Below the pieces are notes generated by a model, which was given only the letters and a program-made list of their open reading frames with translations, ran no database searches and was not told the DNA's origin. From an uncultured Rhodospirillaceae bacterium (GTDB lineage Bacteria; Pseudomonadota; Alphaproteobacteria; Azospirillales; Azospirillaceae): DNA of 64,000 nucleotides. The stretch's first letter is position 1. Each line of letters begins with the position of its first letter. The DNA lies in NCBI GenBank assembly GCA_937927415.1, contig CALBDS010000003.1, forward strand, positions 248,001 to 312,000, given 5' to 3'. A program made the position numbers and the translations under genes. Shown here in pieces: positions 46,501 through 54,879 of the stretch.

Positions 46501-48479
46501 CCCAGACCAAGCCGCTGATCGGCGGGGTTCTCAATCTGAACATGCCGTCGGCCACGGTGGACTTTACCGGCACCAGCAACCAGATCGGCCGGCTGAGCGG
46601 CTCCGCCGCGCAACTGACCTTCACCAACCCCGCCGCCAACGCCCTGGGGCTGGGCAGCGATTACGCCACCGACATCCAGCCCCTGACCGGCCGCATGGCC
46701 ACGGTCTTTTCCGACACCCCCTCTCTGCGCGTGACGAACGCGCTGTCGCTCGTCAACGACGGCACGATCAGCAACGTGAGCAGCCAGTGGCACCGCGTGG
46801 GGTCGCTGTCGCTGTCCGGCACCGGCTCCGTCGTGCTGAACGGCAGCACGCCGCTGCGGCTGCGCAGCAGCACGGCGCTCAGCCCGGTTACCGTGGACAT
46901 TAATTCCAGCACCGACAACGCATCCTTCTACCTGCAGACCCGCGACGACGGCACCATTCAGGGAACCCTGACCGGGGCGAACACCACCCTGGACTTCATG
47001 GCGGCCGACACCCTGCGCATCGGTGCCGCGGGCCTGCAGAACGATGGCACCAACTCCCTGACCTCGCTTCACGACATGCGGGTGGACCTGACCATCCGCC
47101 AGGACGGCGTGCTGAAGGTGGACCGCCTGAAGCTGGAAACCTTCGGGAACATCATCCTGACCGATGCTAACAACCGCATCGGAACCCTGGAAGGGCTGGT
47201 CCACACGGCTGCGGGCAACATCACCGGCAACGTGGAGATCGTGGATGGGGCCGGCGGGCTGGTGCTGTCGGGGGATATCGGCGGCCCCCTTTTCCGCACC
47301 ATCAACATCCGCACGGTGGGCGACCTGACCCTGGCCGCCGGCACCACCGTGTCGGCCACAGCACCGGAAGGCCGCAACAACCCCCAGGACACCACCGAAG
47401 AACTCAAACCCGGCGGCATGGTGGTTCTGAGCGCCACCGGAAACGTCATCAACAACGCCGGCGCCACGGCCGTGCAGGCGAACCGGCAATGGCTGATCTA
47501 CTCCGCCACGGAGGCGGGGACCGTCAAGGGCGGGCTGAGCGCCGACGCTACTTATAATGGCACCTATCTGACCAAAGACCCGACCACGTTCACCGACGCG
47601 GCCCGCTTCATCTACGCGGAAGCCGCACCGTCACCTCCTCCGCCTCCCCCGCCGCCGCCTCCCCCGCCGCCGCCCGTGGTCCAGCCGCCCGTGGTCCAGC
47701 CGCCCGTGGTCCAGCCGCCCGTGGTCGATCCACCTGTTGTTCAGCCGCCCGTGGTCCAGCCACCTGTGGTCGATCCACCTGTGGTCCAGCCGCCTGTGGT
47801 CCAGCCACCCGTGGTCGATCCACCCGTGGTCGATCCACCCGTGGTCGATCCACCCGTGGTCCAGCCGCCTGTTGTTCAGCCGCCCGTGGTCCAGCCGCCC
47901 GTGGTCGATCCACCCGTGGTCCAGCCGCCTCCGCCGCCGGTTGTCCCGCCCGCTCCGCCTCCGGTCGCGCAGGTCATCACTCCGCTCATCGTGGTGCCTC
48001 CTGTGGGTGGGACGGCGTTGACAGGCGCATCCCAGACCAACCCACCCACCTACACCCAAACAGGCGCATCCATGGGCTTCGGAGGAAACGCGGCAGCCCC
48101 CACCATGCCGTCGGCGGGCGCTCAGCCCGGCGGTGCTCCGGTGGTTGTTCCGCTGCCGTCCGCCGCATCCACCGGCGGTCCGGCGATCCCCCAGGGGTCG
48201 GGCCATGTGGAGGCGACGGTCCAGACCGGCAACGTCTTCGTCACCTACAGCCAGACGGTCGGCTACGCGAGCCTGTTCCAGGGCACGCCGGCCGCTCCGG
48301 GAACCGGCTCGTCCGCCACAACACCCGGCCTGTCCGGCGGCGTGACGGCGGGGGCGTCCAGCTTCAACACCTTCCGCAGCAACGAAAACCCCAACGTGAC
48401 TCTCGTCTCCGACACCGCGGCGGCCCCCGGCGAAGCCCGGACCGGCGCAACCCCGACCCAGGGAGCGGCGGCCCAATGA
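43521..48479 (+). CDS. TpsA two-partner secretion exoprotein (filamentous-haemagglutinin type) with proline-rich repeat stalk
   Basis: A 1652-residue exported protein. The signal peptide ends at V-A-L-A near residue 25. The TPS secretion domain follows (about 30-270), with the conserved L-V-N-P-Q-G-V motif near residue 106 that TpsB recognises. A long beta-helix (about 270-1370) is made of short G-x-I/V-T-x-x-G strands. Next come an extended polyproline stretch, 17 PPVV[QD] pentapeptides (about 1384-1468), and a low-complexity C-terminal part rich in G, A, T and P. It is expected to be released or held at the surface as an adhesin. The GTG start has TGGAG eight bases upstream. It overlaps tpsB by 4 bases (ATGA). 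Confidence 0.9.
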   Translation: MLPKIRLRMLLLSTAMFVPGSVALANPPLPTGGNFAGGAGSIAQSGQTMTIDQTTARGVINWQSFDVGAGHTVRINNGAGATLNRVTGGTLSTILGRLEATGSLYLVNPQGVVVGESGVVVTGGRFVASTLDVMDEHFMKGGSLLFKGDAPGSVTNLGKISATGGDVILIARTVTNAGTINAPKGTAALASGTEVLLTEGGDEQVFVRAGIGGSAENSGLIDAAQAELKAVGGNIYALAGNNGGVVRATGSQTRNGRVWMSATGGDVTVSGTVEARNADGSGGTVSVSADGTVLHKGAIDARGTAPARNGGTVVVTGGRVGLAPGSSIDASGTGAGGTVLVGGDRYGGQDPALKILPPPIPNAKRTAMAAGATIRADGGTGGGSGNGGSVVVWSDGTTSAAGTVTARGGAGGGDGGFVEVSGKGDLSFRAAVDTSASRGKAGTLLLDPTTISITSGIVDPPSELSQNDATVWGAGFTSGEPMEDTGSQTISIDTIRSLLNNNSLTLEASTNISWNPDATLDTGGLTQAMNRTLTLRAGSYIFFGGAIKNNGQSSDGWLNVVFNSSRAGTGYIAFSVNSLVASGGGFIEAAGGSEVGSDGHLTGPAVGMPLIGMDTGITLNNAKLRSGGGDIILRGKSGFAGIIGVVTAGITMDNTSEITSGTGRILIDGDGPEPLLGLNTMTAHGVLLSGHSTITSSSTASDAITITGRGGHASLLSGSIGSSMGVVIQDATITSNGEGGGISITGTGGTITDSPAPSLTGFNTGIMVAGASSSITTAGGAITLTGTAGSSSAITPSLGLHLDSNTTISTNNQPGPSPTVTTGSVTLRADRIYKNPQATITTRGNVTLAPLTTTLGVSLGTEASASSTALDVSQGVLSGITADTLVLGSATGGDITVAAPVFLIGQTKLHLMSGGQVTQQASLAASALAVTAGGDVDLLDTGNTIGTIAIKADGRNVGFQTLENLTVGSVDGVDGIDVGTSGRIILGAGGSTVTQTKPLIGGVLNLNMPSATVDFTGTSNQIGRLSGSAAQLTFTNPAANALGLGSDYATDIQPLTGRMATVFSDTPSLRVTNALSLVNDGTISNVSSQWHRVGSLSLSGTGSVVLNGSTPLRLRSSTALSPVTVDINSSTDNASFYLQTRDDGTIQGTLTGANTTLDFMAADTLRIGAAGLQNDGTNSLTSLHDMRVDLTIRQDGVLKVDRLKLETFGNIILTDANNRIGTLEGLVHTAAGNITGNVEIVDGAGGLVLSGDIGGPLFRTINIRTVGDLTLAAGTTVSATAPEGRNNPQDTTEELKPGGMVVLSATGNVINNAGATAVQANRQWLIYSATEAGTVKGGLSADATYNGTYLTKDPTTFTDAARFIYAEAAPSPPPPPPPPPPPPPPVVQPPVVQPPVVQPPVVDPPVVQPPVVQPPVVDPPVVQPPVVQPPVVDPPVVDPPVVDPPVVQPPVVQPPVVQPPVVDPPVVQPPPPPVVPPAPPPVAQVITPLIVVPPVGGTALTGASQTNPPTYTQTGASMGFGGNAAAPTMPSAGAQPGGAPVVVPLPSAASTGGPAIPQGSGHVEATVQTGNVFVTYSQTVGYASLFQGTPAAPGTGSSATTPGLSGGVTAGASSFNTFRSNENPNVTLVSDTAAAPGEARTGATPTQGAAAQ
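47670..47924 (+). repeat. 15-base tandem repeat encoding 17 PPVV[QD] units
   Basis: The unit ccgcccgtggtccag (and its gtcgat variant) repeats 17 times. The last residue alternates irregularly between Q and D: QQQDQQDQQDDDQQQDQ. Such tracts vary in copy number by slipped pairing and form an extended rigid stalk in the protein. Confidence 0.9.
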
Positions 48480-50245
48480 TCTCCCGTTTTGTCCTGAACC
48501 TCCTGGGCCACACCGGCGTGGCCCTGGCGCTGATGTCCTGGCCGGGCGTTTCCGCCGCCCAGAACTTCGAGCGCATCGCGCCCAAGGAACCGCCGGCCAA
48601 CCCGCGGACCGACGCCCTGCCCGCAACACCGCCGACGGGAAGCGGGTTGCCGGCGGGACAGGCCACCATCCTGCCCGCCCTGAAAGGGCTGGTGTTCCAT
48701 GCCCGTGCCGATCAGCTCCAACGCCAGGGGCTGACGGTTGCGGGGGTGGAAACCGCTGCGGTGGATGTGCTGGACACGCCGGAATTCCGTGCCCTGATCG
48801 CGCCACACCTGGGGCAGCCGTTGACCCTCGACCGGCTGAACGAGATCGCCCGCGCCACCGTGCTCTATTTCCGGGAGCATGACCGCCCGCTGGTGGACGT
48901 GCTGGTGCCGGAACAGGACATCTCCACCGGCACCGTGCAGATCCTGGCCCTGGAGTTCCGGGCCGGGCAGGTCCGCACCGAAGGAAACGAGTGGTTTTCC
49001 GATGGGCTCCTGCTGTCGCAGGTTCGCACCGCCCCCGGCGACCGCATCAGCAGCCGCTCGCTGCTGGAGGATGTGAACTGGCTGAACCAGAATCCGTTCC
49101 GCCGCAGCCACCTCGTCTACCAGCGCAGCGAACAGCCGGGGGCCAGCGACATCATCCTGCGCACCACCGACCGTTTCCCCCTCCGGGTGTTCGGCGGCTA
49201 TGAGAACACCGGCACCCAGGCCACCGACCGCAACCGGACCTTCGCCGGGATCAACTGGGGCAACGCCTTCGGGATCGACCACCAGTTGTCCTACCAGTTC
49301 ACGGCCAGCCCGGATTTCTGGAACGACGGGCTGGGCGCCAAGCCGCATTTCGCCGGCCATTCCGGCAGCTACACCATCCCCCTGCCCTGGCGCCACACCC
49401 TGACCCTGTTCGGCAGCTACGCGGAAAGCGTGCCCGACGTGCCGGAATCCTTCCGACAGATCGGTCGGTCGTCCCAAGCATCGGCCCGCTACACGGTTCC
49501 GCTGCCCGAGGTGTGGAACGTGGCCCATCAGATCCAGGCGGGCTTCGACTGGAAACGGACCAACAACAACCTGGAATTCGGCGGGGTGTCGGTGCTGAAC
49601 ACCGCCGCCGACGTCGCCCAGTGGGTCGCCGCCTACAGCGCGTCCCGGCCCGACGCCTGGGGCACCACGGCCGTCAACGCCACCGCGGTTTTCAGCCCCG
49701 GCGGCTTCGACGACAAGAACACCAGCGCGGTGATGCAGACCCAGCGGGCCGGTGTGGACGCGCGCTATACCTACGCCCGCATCGGCGTGGACCGGCTGAC
49801 TCGGCTGCCGGAGTCGTTCTCATGGCTGGTCCGCGTCCAGGGCCAGCTTGCCAGCGGTCCCCTGATGCCATCCGAACAGCTGGGGTTCGGCGGCAGCGGG
49901 TCGGTGCGCGGGTTTGAGGAACGGCAGATCAACGCCGATCAGGGCGCCCTGTTTTCCACCGAACTGCGCACGCCCGACATCAGCCTGACCAAGCTCCTGG
50001 GAGGACGCGACCGGGACGACAAGCTCCAGTTTCTCGGATTCTGGGATTATGGCGTGGCCCAGAACCGCGCTCCGGGAGCGGGAGAGCCGAAAACGGCGTC
50101 CCTGTCGGGCATTGGTGTGGGAATGCGCTACACCCTGGCACCGGCTCTGACCTTTGCGTTCGATTACGGCTGGCAGATCGTCGGCAAGGAAGGCTTCACC
50201 ACCGGCGAAGGACGGCCGCACATCGCCCTGACCCTGGCCTATTGA
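48476..50245 (+). CDS. TpsB outer-membrane transporter of the ShlB/FhaC/HecB family
   Basis: A 589-residue outer-membrane barrel with a signal peptide (about 1-25), a proline-rich linker, two POTRA-type domains (about 65-220, including T-L-D-R-L-N-E-I-A and Q-V-R-T-A-P-G-D) and a 16-strand barrel. The barrel holds the family signature R-G-F-E-E-R near residue 478 and ends in the terminal strand H-I-A-L-T-L-A-Y. Together with the overlapping tpsA it forms a complete two-partner secretion system. Confidence 0.92.
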   Translation: MISRFVLNLLGHTGVALALMSWPGVSAAQNFERIAPKEPPANPRTDALPATPPTGSGLPAGQATILPALKGLVFHARADQLQRQGLTVAGVETAAVDVLDTPEFRALIAPHLGQPLTLDRLNEIARATVLYFREHDRPLVDVLVPEQDISTGTVQILALEFRAGQVRTEGNEWFSDGLLLSQVRTAPGDRISSRSLLEDVNWLNQNPFRRSHLVYQRSEQPGASDIILRTTDRFPLRVFGGYENTGTQATDRNRTFAGINWGNAFGIDHQLSYQFTASPDFWNDGLGAKPHFAGHSGSYTIPLPWRHTLTLFGSYAESVPDVPESFRQIGRSSQASARYTVPLPEVWNVAHQIQAGFDWKRTNNNLEFGGVSVLNTAADVAQWVAAYSASRPDAWGTTAVNATAVFSPGGFDDKNTSAVMQTQRAGVDARYTYARIGVDRLTRLPESFSWLVRVQGQLASGPLMPSEQLGFGGSGSVRGFEERQINADQGALFSTELRTPDISLTKLLGGRDRDDKLQFLGFWDYGVAQNRAPGAGEPKTASLSGIGVGMRYTLAPALTFAFDYGWQIVGKEGFTTGEGRPHIALTLAY

Positions 50246-50784
50246 TCCGAATCGAAAAAATGAAATGAACAGCACCGGATTTGTCGGAAGCCATTCGGCT
50301 TGAGTTCCGCCGCCATGGCGGCGTCCTTGGATTGAGCATGACACCATTGCCGAAAAGTTCCGACCTCTGACCTCCGATCGCGCATGTTTGCCCTCTCCCT
50401 GTCCTCTCCCCCGCGGGGAGGGGGCGGAACGTCTCATTTGACGCCAGCGGCCCACAGATCAAGATTTTCCGGCCCTGGTATAACTGTGCGCTTCGACCTC
50501 GACGGAATTTGCCGATGGATCGAGCAGACGCCGGTGGTCGAACCAACCCCACCCATGCAGGGTAGCGAACGCGACGGCTTCCAGAGTGCACCATGGCCCA
50601 GGGCACTGGATCACTTCGGTTTTGCGGCTGTCGCCAACGCTCCCCACGGGGGCTCAATGCCGGATCGAAAAGCAACTCCCAAAACGCGATCACTCCATGG
50701 ATCGGCCCCGTCACAGGCTGTACGTCCCTCTTCATGGTGTACGTATGGGCGCCTTCATGATGAGACGTACATCAAAAACGCGCC
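50246..50784. other. Gene-free stretch downstream of tpsB
   Basis: It contains a 16-bp perfect palindrome around ccatgg (50308-50323) and a CTCCCCC/GGGGAG hairpin (50406-50420) of the sort common in intergenic repeats, either of which may end tpsB transcription. The right end holds the TGTACGT repeats. Short open frames here show no recognisable protein. Confidence 0.5.
50719..50771 (+). promoter_or_regulatory. TGTACGT repeats upstream of the REC-AraC gene (candidate operator)
   Basis: TGTACGT occurs at 50719 and 50738 as direct repeats one 19-base step apart and, inverted, at 50765-50771. A fourth copy, again preceded by gc, is at 50918-50924 inside the gene. AraC-type proteins bind direct repeats at about this spacing, so autoregulation is likely. 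The spacing and the motif are seen; the function is inferred. Confidence 0.45.
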
Positions 50785-51828
50785 ATGACGCAATTTTTGC
50801 CGCGTTTCCGACAGCGCGGTGTGAGTGCTCTTCGTAACCTTTCCGCCGGGTTTTCATTCGAAAATACGGCGAGTGAACCGATGAAATTTTCCGCACTGTG
50901 GACATTGAAGAGCAAGCTGTACGTTGGTGACAGGAAGGCAACGGCGAAGTTCGTCCATAGTGCCGGCGGTCTGACCCTGTTGTTCATCGACGGGCAGGAA
51001 GGAGCCACTCGATGGCACTGGGACGCATTTGAACCTGAACACATATGCCATGTGGCCCCCGATATGGATGTCGGGCGCCGCATGGCCCAGGACCTGATGC
51101 CGGACTACGTGCTTTGCGATGTTTACCTGCCCGGCGATGCGGCTGGTACTGAGAGCACCGTATCGTGGTTGGGCGTGCCTCCAACGCCCAACCACGTCCC
51201 GCTTCTGTTGCTGCTGACGGCCTGGGACGAAAGTCGCGGCATCGCCGACCTTGGCGCGACGGTCAGCGTCAACACCCGGGTGCCCCGCGATGAGCGCCAG
51301 TTCCTGCTGTGTGTCTGTGAGATGTTCTTCAACCGGACCACCGATCGGCATGGCCCCCACCGACGGATTCTGTCACCGGAACTGCGAGAAGCGGTGACCG
51401 ACGGGCTGGAACCGTTGACCCTGAGTACCGCCGACCGCCAGTTCTTAACCAGCGTCCATGGCGCAATCCTTGACGCACTGGGAAAATCTTCGGTCCGCAA
51501 ACCAGCCATCACCCTGCCGATGATTGCCCGAGCCTGCGGCCGCAGCACGCGTGTCGTGCAACGGAAGCTGACGGCACTCACTGGGCTGAGCTTCGGGGAA
51601 TACAAAAGCAAATTGCGGATGCGTGAAGCACGCAAGCTTCTGCATGGCACAGCCAACATCACCGAAATCGCACTCGCCCTCGGTTACACGTCGCCGGCCC
51701 ATTTCAGCGCGGCCTTTCGCATGGTGCATGGCATGTCACCTCGGGCATGGCGCCACCGCTTGGAGAAAGACGACCTTCCAGAGATCAATCCATCAGCCAA
51801 CACCACTTTGGAAAGCGTTGATCGATAA
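50785..51828 (+). CDS. Response regulator-like protein: degenerate receiver domain plus AraC-type DNA-binding domain
   Basis: About 347 residues. The N-terminal part (about 60-190) reads as a receiver: L-T-L-L-F-I-D-G-Q-E-G for the acidic strand, a phosphoacceptor-like aspartate 112 in L-C-D-V-Y-L-P-G, a threonine in L-L-L-T-A-W and an arginine in place of the final lysine (N-T-R-V-P). The C-terminal part (about 235-325) has both AraC helix-turn-helix units, ending in I-A-L-A-L-G-Y-T-S-P-A-H-F-S-A-A-F-R. No histidine kinase is next to it. It heads the SrfB region on the same strand and probably controls it. The ATG at 50881 (M33) has a better ribosome site than 50785 and may be the true start. 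Confidence 0.78.
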   Translation: MTQFLPRFRQRGVSALRNLSAGFSFENTASEPMKFSALWTLKSKLYVGDRKATAKFVHSAGGLTLLFIDGQEGATRWHWDAFEPEHICHVAPDMDVGRRMAQDLMPDYVLCDVYLPGDAAGTESTVSWLGVPPTPNHVPLLLLLTAWDESRGIADLGATVSVNTRVPRDERQFLLCVCEMFFNRTTDRHGPHRRILSPELREAVTDGLEPLTLSTADRQFLTSVHGAILDALGKSSVRKPAITLPMIARACGRSTRVVQRKLTALTGLSFGEYKSKLRMREARKLLHGTANITEIALALGYTSPAHFSAAFRMVHGMSPRAWRHRLEKDDLPEINPSANTTLESVDR

Positions 51829-52153
51829 AAGAACACATACAGGAGAATAGCATTTCATGATCATTATTTTGGCGCGAAATCGAAAAAACAATGGCGCGTA
51901 ATTGGTGGCAGGGGCGTCAGAGATCGGCGATAAATTTGGTGCTCAATGGAGCGGCTACGATCAAAATCGTGAAACCGCTTTGTTAAATAAAAATTTCAGA
52001 AAAATAAATAATTTTGCGTAACTGAATGAGTGTTCAGCAAATGAAAAATAACATGCGAAATATACATCGGCGCACGAACAAACATGCACTCCATATTATT
52101 TAAATAATAAATTCGACCATTGATCGTTATTTCAGAAACAAACGAGACAGGCG
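51829..52153 (+). promoter_or_regulatory. AT-rich leader before the subtilase gene
   Basis: Clearly AT-rich relative to both neighbours. A perfect 16-bp palindrome TATTATTTAAATAATA lies at 52094-52109, about 45 bases before the start codon. No gene is visible. It probably holds the promoter of the island and may be a silencer or nucleoid-protein site. Confidence 0.4.
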
Positions 52154-54604
52154 ATGGAAAGTCCAATTTTCTCATGCAGGATGGACGACATTCGCCCGAT
52201 CATGTGGTATGGGCGCGAGGTTTACACCCAATACGAACAGATACATGCCCTGGTGGCAAGTCGGCTTGGCGCGGATGTGGCGGCACTGTTTACCAAGCCG
52301 GTCGTTTCCGACGAAGCGGCACGGACCGGGGGCAAGTCGGTATGGCTGTCGGCATCATTGGTCAACCCCGTACCGCTGACATCGCTGGCGGAGGCTGAGC
52401 GGGCACCATACGAAGCAACGCTGGCATCCCTGCTCGACAGCATTGTCTCTCTCAGCCGGGAACTGCGCGAAAGCGATGATCGCGACCGCCGACAGATCGG
52501 TGAAGTGCTGCAGTTGGCGGTCGAGGTTCCCGGCCTGGCATGGGTGATGGTGGAGAAGGGGCGGATTGCGCTGGCCTGCTGGGGCTTCCACGCCAGCACC
52601 CCCGAACAGGCACGCTTCCGATTAATCAAGGCGCTGAACCGGCCGGCAGCTCCGGCATCCGATGCGAAAGCCATAACGCCCGAACCGCCATCACCCTCGC
52701 CATCCGTATCATTACCGCCACCACGTCGGCGTGTCTGGGCACTGGGGGCTGGTGCACTTGCGTTGGCGTGCATCGTTACGGTGGCGGTGTTTCTTGTCTG
52801 GTCGGCTTCTCCTCCGATGCTGCCCACCCACCCAGGCCTGTCGCCGGCCAACCCGGATTTCATCGCCCGGGACGCACAGGATCCGCTGGGACGCCGGGTC
52901 GTCACCAACCGTCTGCTTGTCACCTTGAAAGATGGTGTCGAACCGGCTGCCTTCATGCAGCGTTTGCAAAAGCCATTGGCCGGACATGGGGGGCGGTTCG
53001 TCGGCTATCGCCCGGAAATCGGCGTGGTGCAGGTGGAATGTGCGGCCGATGCGATTGGGACGGCGGTCAAAGGACTGTTCCAGGCCGATCCGGATGTCGA
53101 GGGGGTATCCCCCGAGGCGGTTACCGGCAGCCCAGCCGCGGGAGCGGCCCCAACCGGGCTGAAGAACTGGGGGCTGGACTTCATCGGAGCGCCGGCAGCG
53201 TGGCGCCGGACCACCGGAGCCAAGACGACACTCATCGCCATCGTCGATCTCGGCTTCGCCGCCACCCACCCCGATCTGGCAGGCGGGACCCAGTATACCT
53301 ACCGTAGCGTCACCGGCACAGCGGCTCTCGGCAATGCGGACGCCGGACGCGGGCATGGAACCCACGTCGCGGGCATTGCCGGGGCTATGCTCGACAAAGC
53401 GGCCGGGATTGGCGGGGTATGCTTGGACTGCGGGCTGATGCTCGTGGACGTGGCCGACGACCACGGCAACATGTCCTCATCCGCCATCATGGATGGGGTC
53501 GAAAGCGCGATCCGGCGGGGCGCGCGCGTCATCAACCTTTCCCTCGGTACCGACTTTGGCAACAAGTTCGCCGGCCTGTCCATGCCGGAATTGTTGGCCA
53601 AGGTTCCCGAGGTTGTGGCGGCGACACGCGCTGAAGGAATCATGTGGGAACGGCTGTACCGCCGGGCCGAAAGCGCCAACACGCTTTTGGTCACCGCGGC
53701 AGGGAATGAAAACATTCCCATGGAATTGGATCCGATGAAGCGATCTACCCTGCCGCTCTACGTGGGGGCACTCGCGCCCGACGGCAGCCGCGCTTCGTTC
53801 AGCAACTTCGGCCCGGGCGTCACCGTCAGCGCACCGGGCGTAGACATCGTCAGCACCCTGCCCGCCGCCGGTTTCGGTTCCATGAGCGGTACCAGCATGG
53901 CAGCGCCCTTCGTCACCGGCGCCGCAGGGCTTATCGTATCGCTGGCGCCGACACTGAAGCCGGCCGACCTGCGCCGGCTTCTGCGGGATACCGGCCGGCC
54001 CGTTGGGGTTGGCCGGGATGGACCAAGCGTCGGGCCGGCCATCAACATCGCCAGCGCCCTCGCCCAAGTGGCCGGTCCGTCCCCGTCACCCGAGCCGCCA
54101 CCTTCCGGCCCATCCGTGCGGTGCGACTGTGACGAGGCCATGCGGCGCATAAGCGATCTGGAACGGCGGGTCGCCGAACTGGAGCGCACGGCAAAGGACA
54201 GAGCGGGAGCACCGCCCCCCCAGGAAAAGCTGACCCTTCCCGATCAGCCGACACAGGACCTGACCTTTGCCGAGGGCCTTTGGCGGGCGAGCAAAAATCT
54301 GGTGCGCCGCCGGGACCGGCAGACGATCCAGCTGGTGTTCGATATCCGTCGGGACGGCAGCGGACGCATCACCTATGAGGAGCCGGAGGGGACATGCTCC
54401 GCTTCTCTGACTCTGACTTTCAACAATCAGGAATTGCTTCTTCTGCAGCAGACAGACGCCCCATGCACGGACAGGCACTCCAGTTACGAACGCTATCAGT
54501 TCGCCTGCGTTGCTGATGGGCATCGTTCTGCCAAGTGCACCGCCAGGGATCTGGGCGGGACCAATGTTGGGCTGGTGGATTTCTTCATGGAGCGGGAGCG
54601 GTGA
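52154..54604 (+). CDS. Membrane-anchored S8 (subtilisin-like) serine protease of the SrfB island
   Basis: An 816-residue protein. The N-terminal cytosolic domain (about 12-145) resembles that of the second repeat protein downstream (57166-59859). A proline-rich linker and a transmembrane helix (about 191-216) follow. The periplasmic part has a propeptide-like segment (about 235-330) and a subtilase domain with a complete triad: D365 in I-V-D-L-G-F, H401 in G-H-G-T-H-V-A-G, S581 in S-G-T-S-M-A-A-P, plus oxyanion N518 in A-A-G-N-E-N. Then come a short coiled coil and a C-terminal domain (about 704-816) that also ends the next gene product. A protease with its catalytic half outside and a docking half inside is unusual. 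It is likely the first gene of the island. Confidence 0.85.
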   Translation: MESPIFSCRMDDIRPIMWYGREVYTQYEQIHALVASRLGADVAALFTKPVVSDEAARTGGKSVWLSASLVNPVPLTSLAEAERAPYEATLASLLDSIVSLSRELRESDDRDRRQIGEVLQLAVEVPGLAWVMVEKGRIALACWGFHASTPEQARFRLIKALNRPAAPASDAKAITPEPPSPSPSVSLPPPRRRVWALGAGALALACIVTVAVFLVWSASPPMLPTHPGLSPANPDFIARDAQDPLGRRVVTNRLLVTLKDGVEPAAFMQRLQKPLAGHGGRFVGYRPEIGVVQVECAADAIGTAVKGLFQADPDVEGVSPEAVTGSPAAGAAPTGLKNWGLDFIGAPAAWRRTTGAKTTLIAIVDLGFAATHPDLAGGTQYTYRSVTGTAALGNADAGRGHGTHVAGIAGAMLDKAAGIGGVCLDCGLMLVDVADDHGNMSSSAIMDGVESAIRRGARVINLSLGTDFGNKFAGLSMPELLAKVPEVVAATRAEGIMWERLYRRAESANTLLVTAAGNENIPMELDPMKRSTLPLYVGALAPDGSRASFSNFGPGVTVSAPGVDIVSTLPAAGFGSMSGTSMAAPFVTGAAGLIVSLAPTLKPADLRRLLRDTGRPVGVGRDGPSVGPAINIASALAQVAGPSPSPEPPPSGPSVRCDCDEAMRRISDLERRVAELERTAKDRAGAPPPQEKLTLPDQPTQDLTFAEGLWRASKNLVRRRDRQTIQLVFDIRRDGSGRITYEEPEGTCSASLTLTFNNQELLLLQQTDAPCTDRHSSYERYQFACVADGHRSAKCTARDLGGTNVGLVDFFMERER

Positions 54605-54879
54605 AGATCATGACTCCTTATCCAAGACAGATGTTCCCATCAAATAATGGCATACGGAATTTTCAACTTACCTCATTATTCCAATGATAAAATAGAAAAT
54701 AGGAGATTTTTATTTAACCAATTACTATTCAAAAATGAAAACAAATGCCCGCATTGATTGATTTTTTAAATTTCAGAGCAGGTCGTGCGATGCAGCCATC
54801 CCAAGCGGTTCTTTTTCGGGATGAGCGAGCGGGGTGAAAAGACAGGTCTGATGCATTGGCAACGTTTTGGAGCAATTCA
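54605..54879 (+). promoter_or_regulatory. AT-rich spacer between the protease gene and the first repeat-protein gene
   Basis: About 275 bases of AT-rich sequence with runs such as ttttttaaatttcag. It ends with a cccaagcgg...ttctttttcggga hairpin-like element near 54797-54826. It may carry a second promoter. No gene is supported. Confidence 0.35.

Noticed and set aside
47670..47924. CRISPR-like regular repeats
   Set aside because: Units are 15 bases, contiguous without spacers and in frame inside tpsA, so they are coding tandem repeats.
50384..50788. Plus-strand frame of 134 codons between tpsB and the AraC gene
   Set aside because: It spans palindromes and the TGTACGT repeats, has no family resemblance and no ribosome site.
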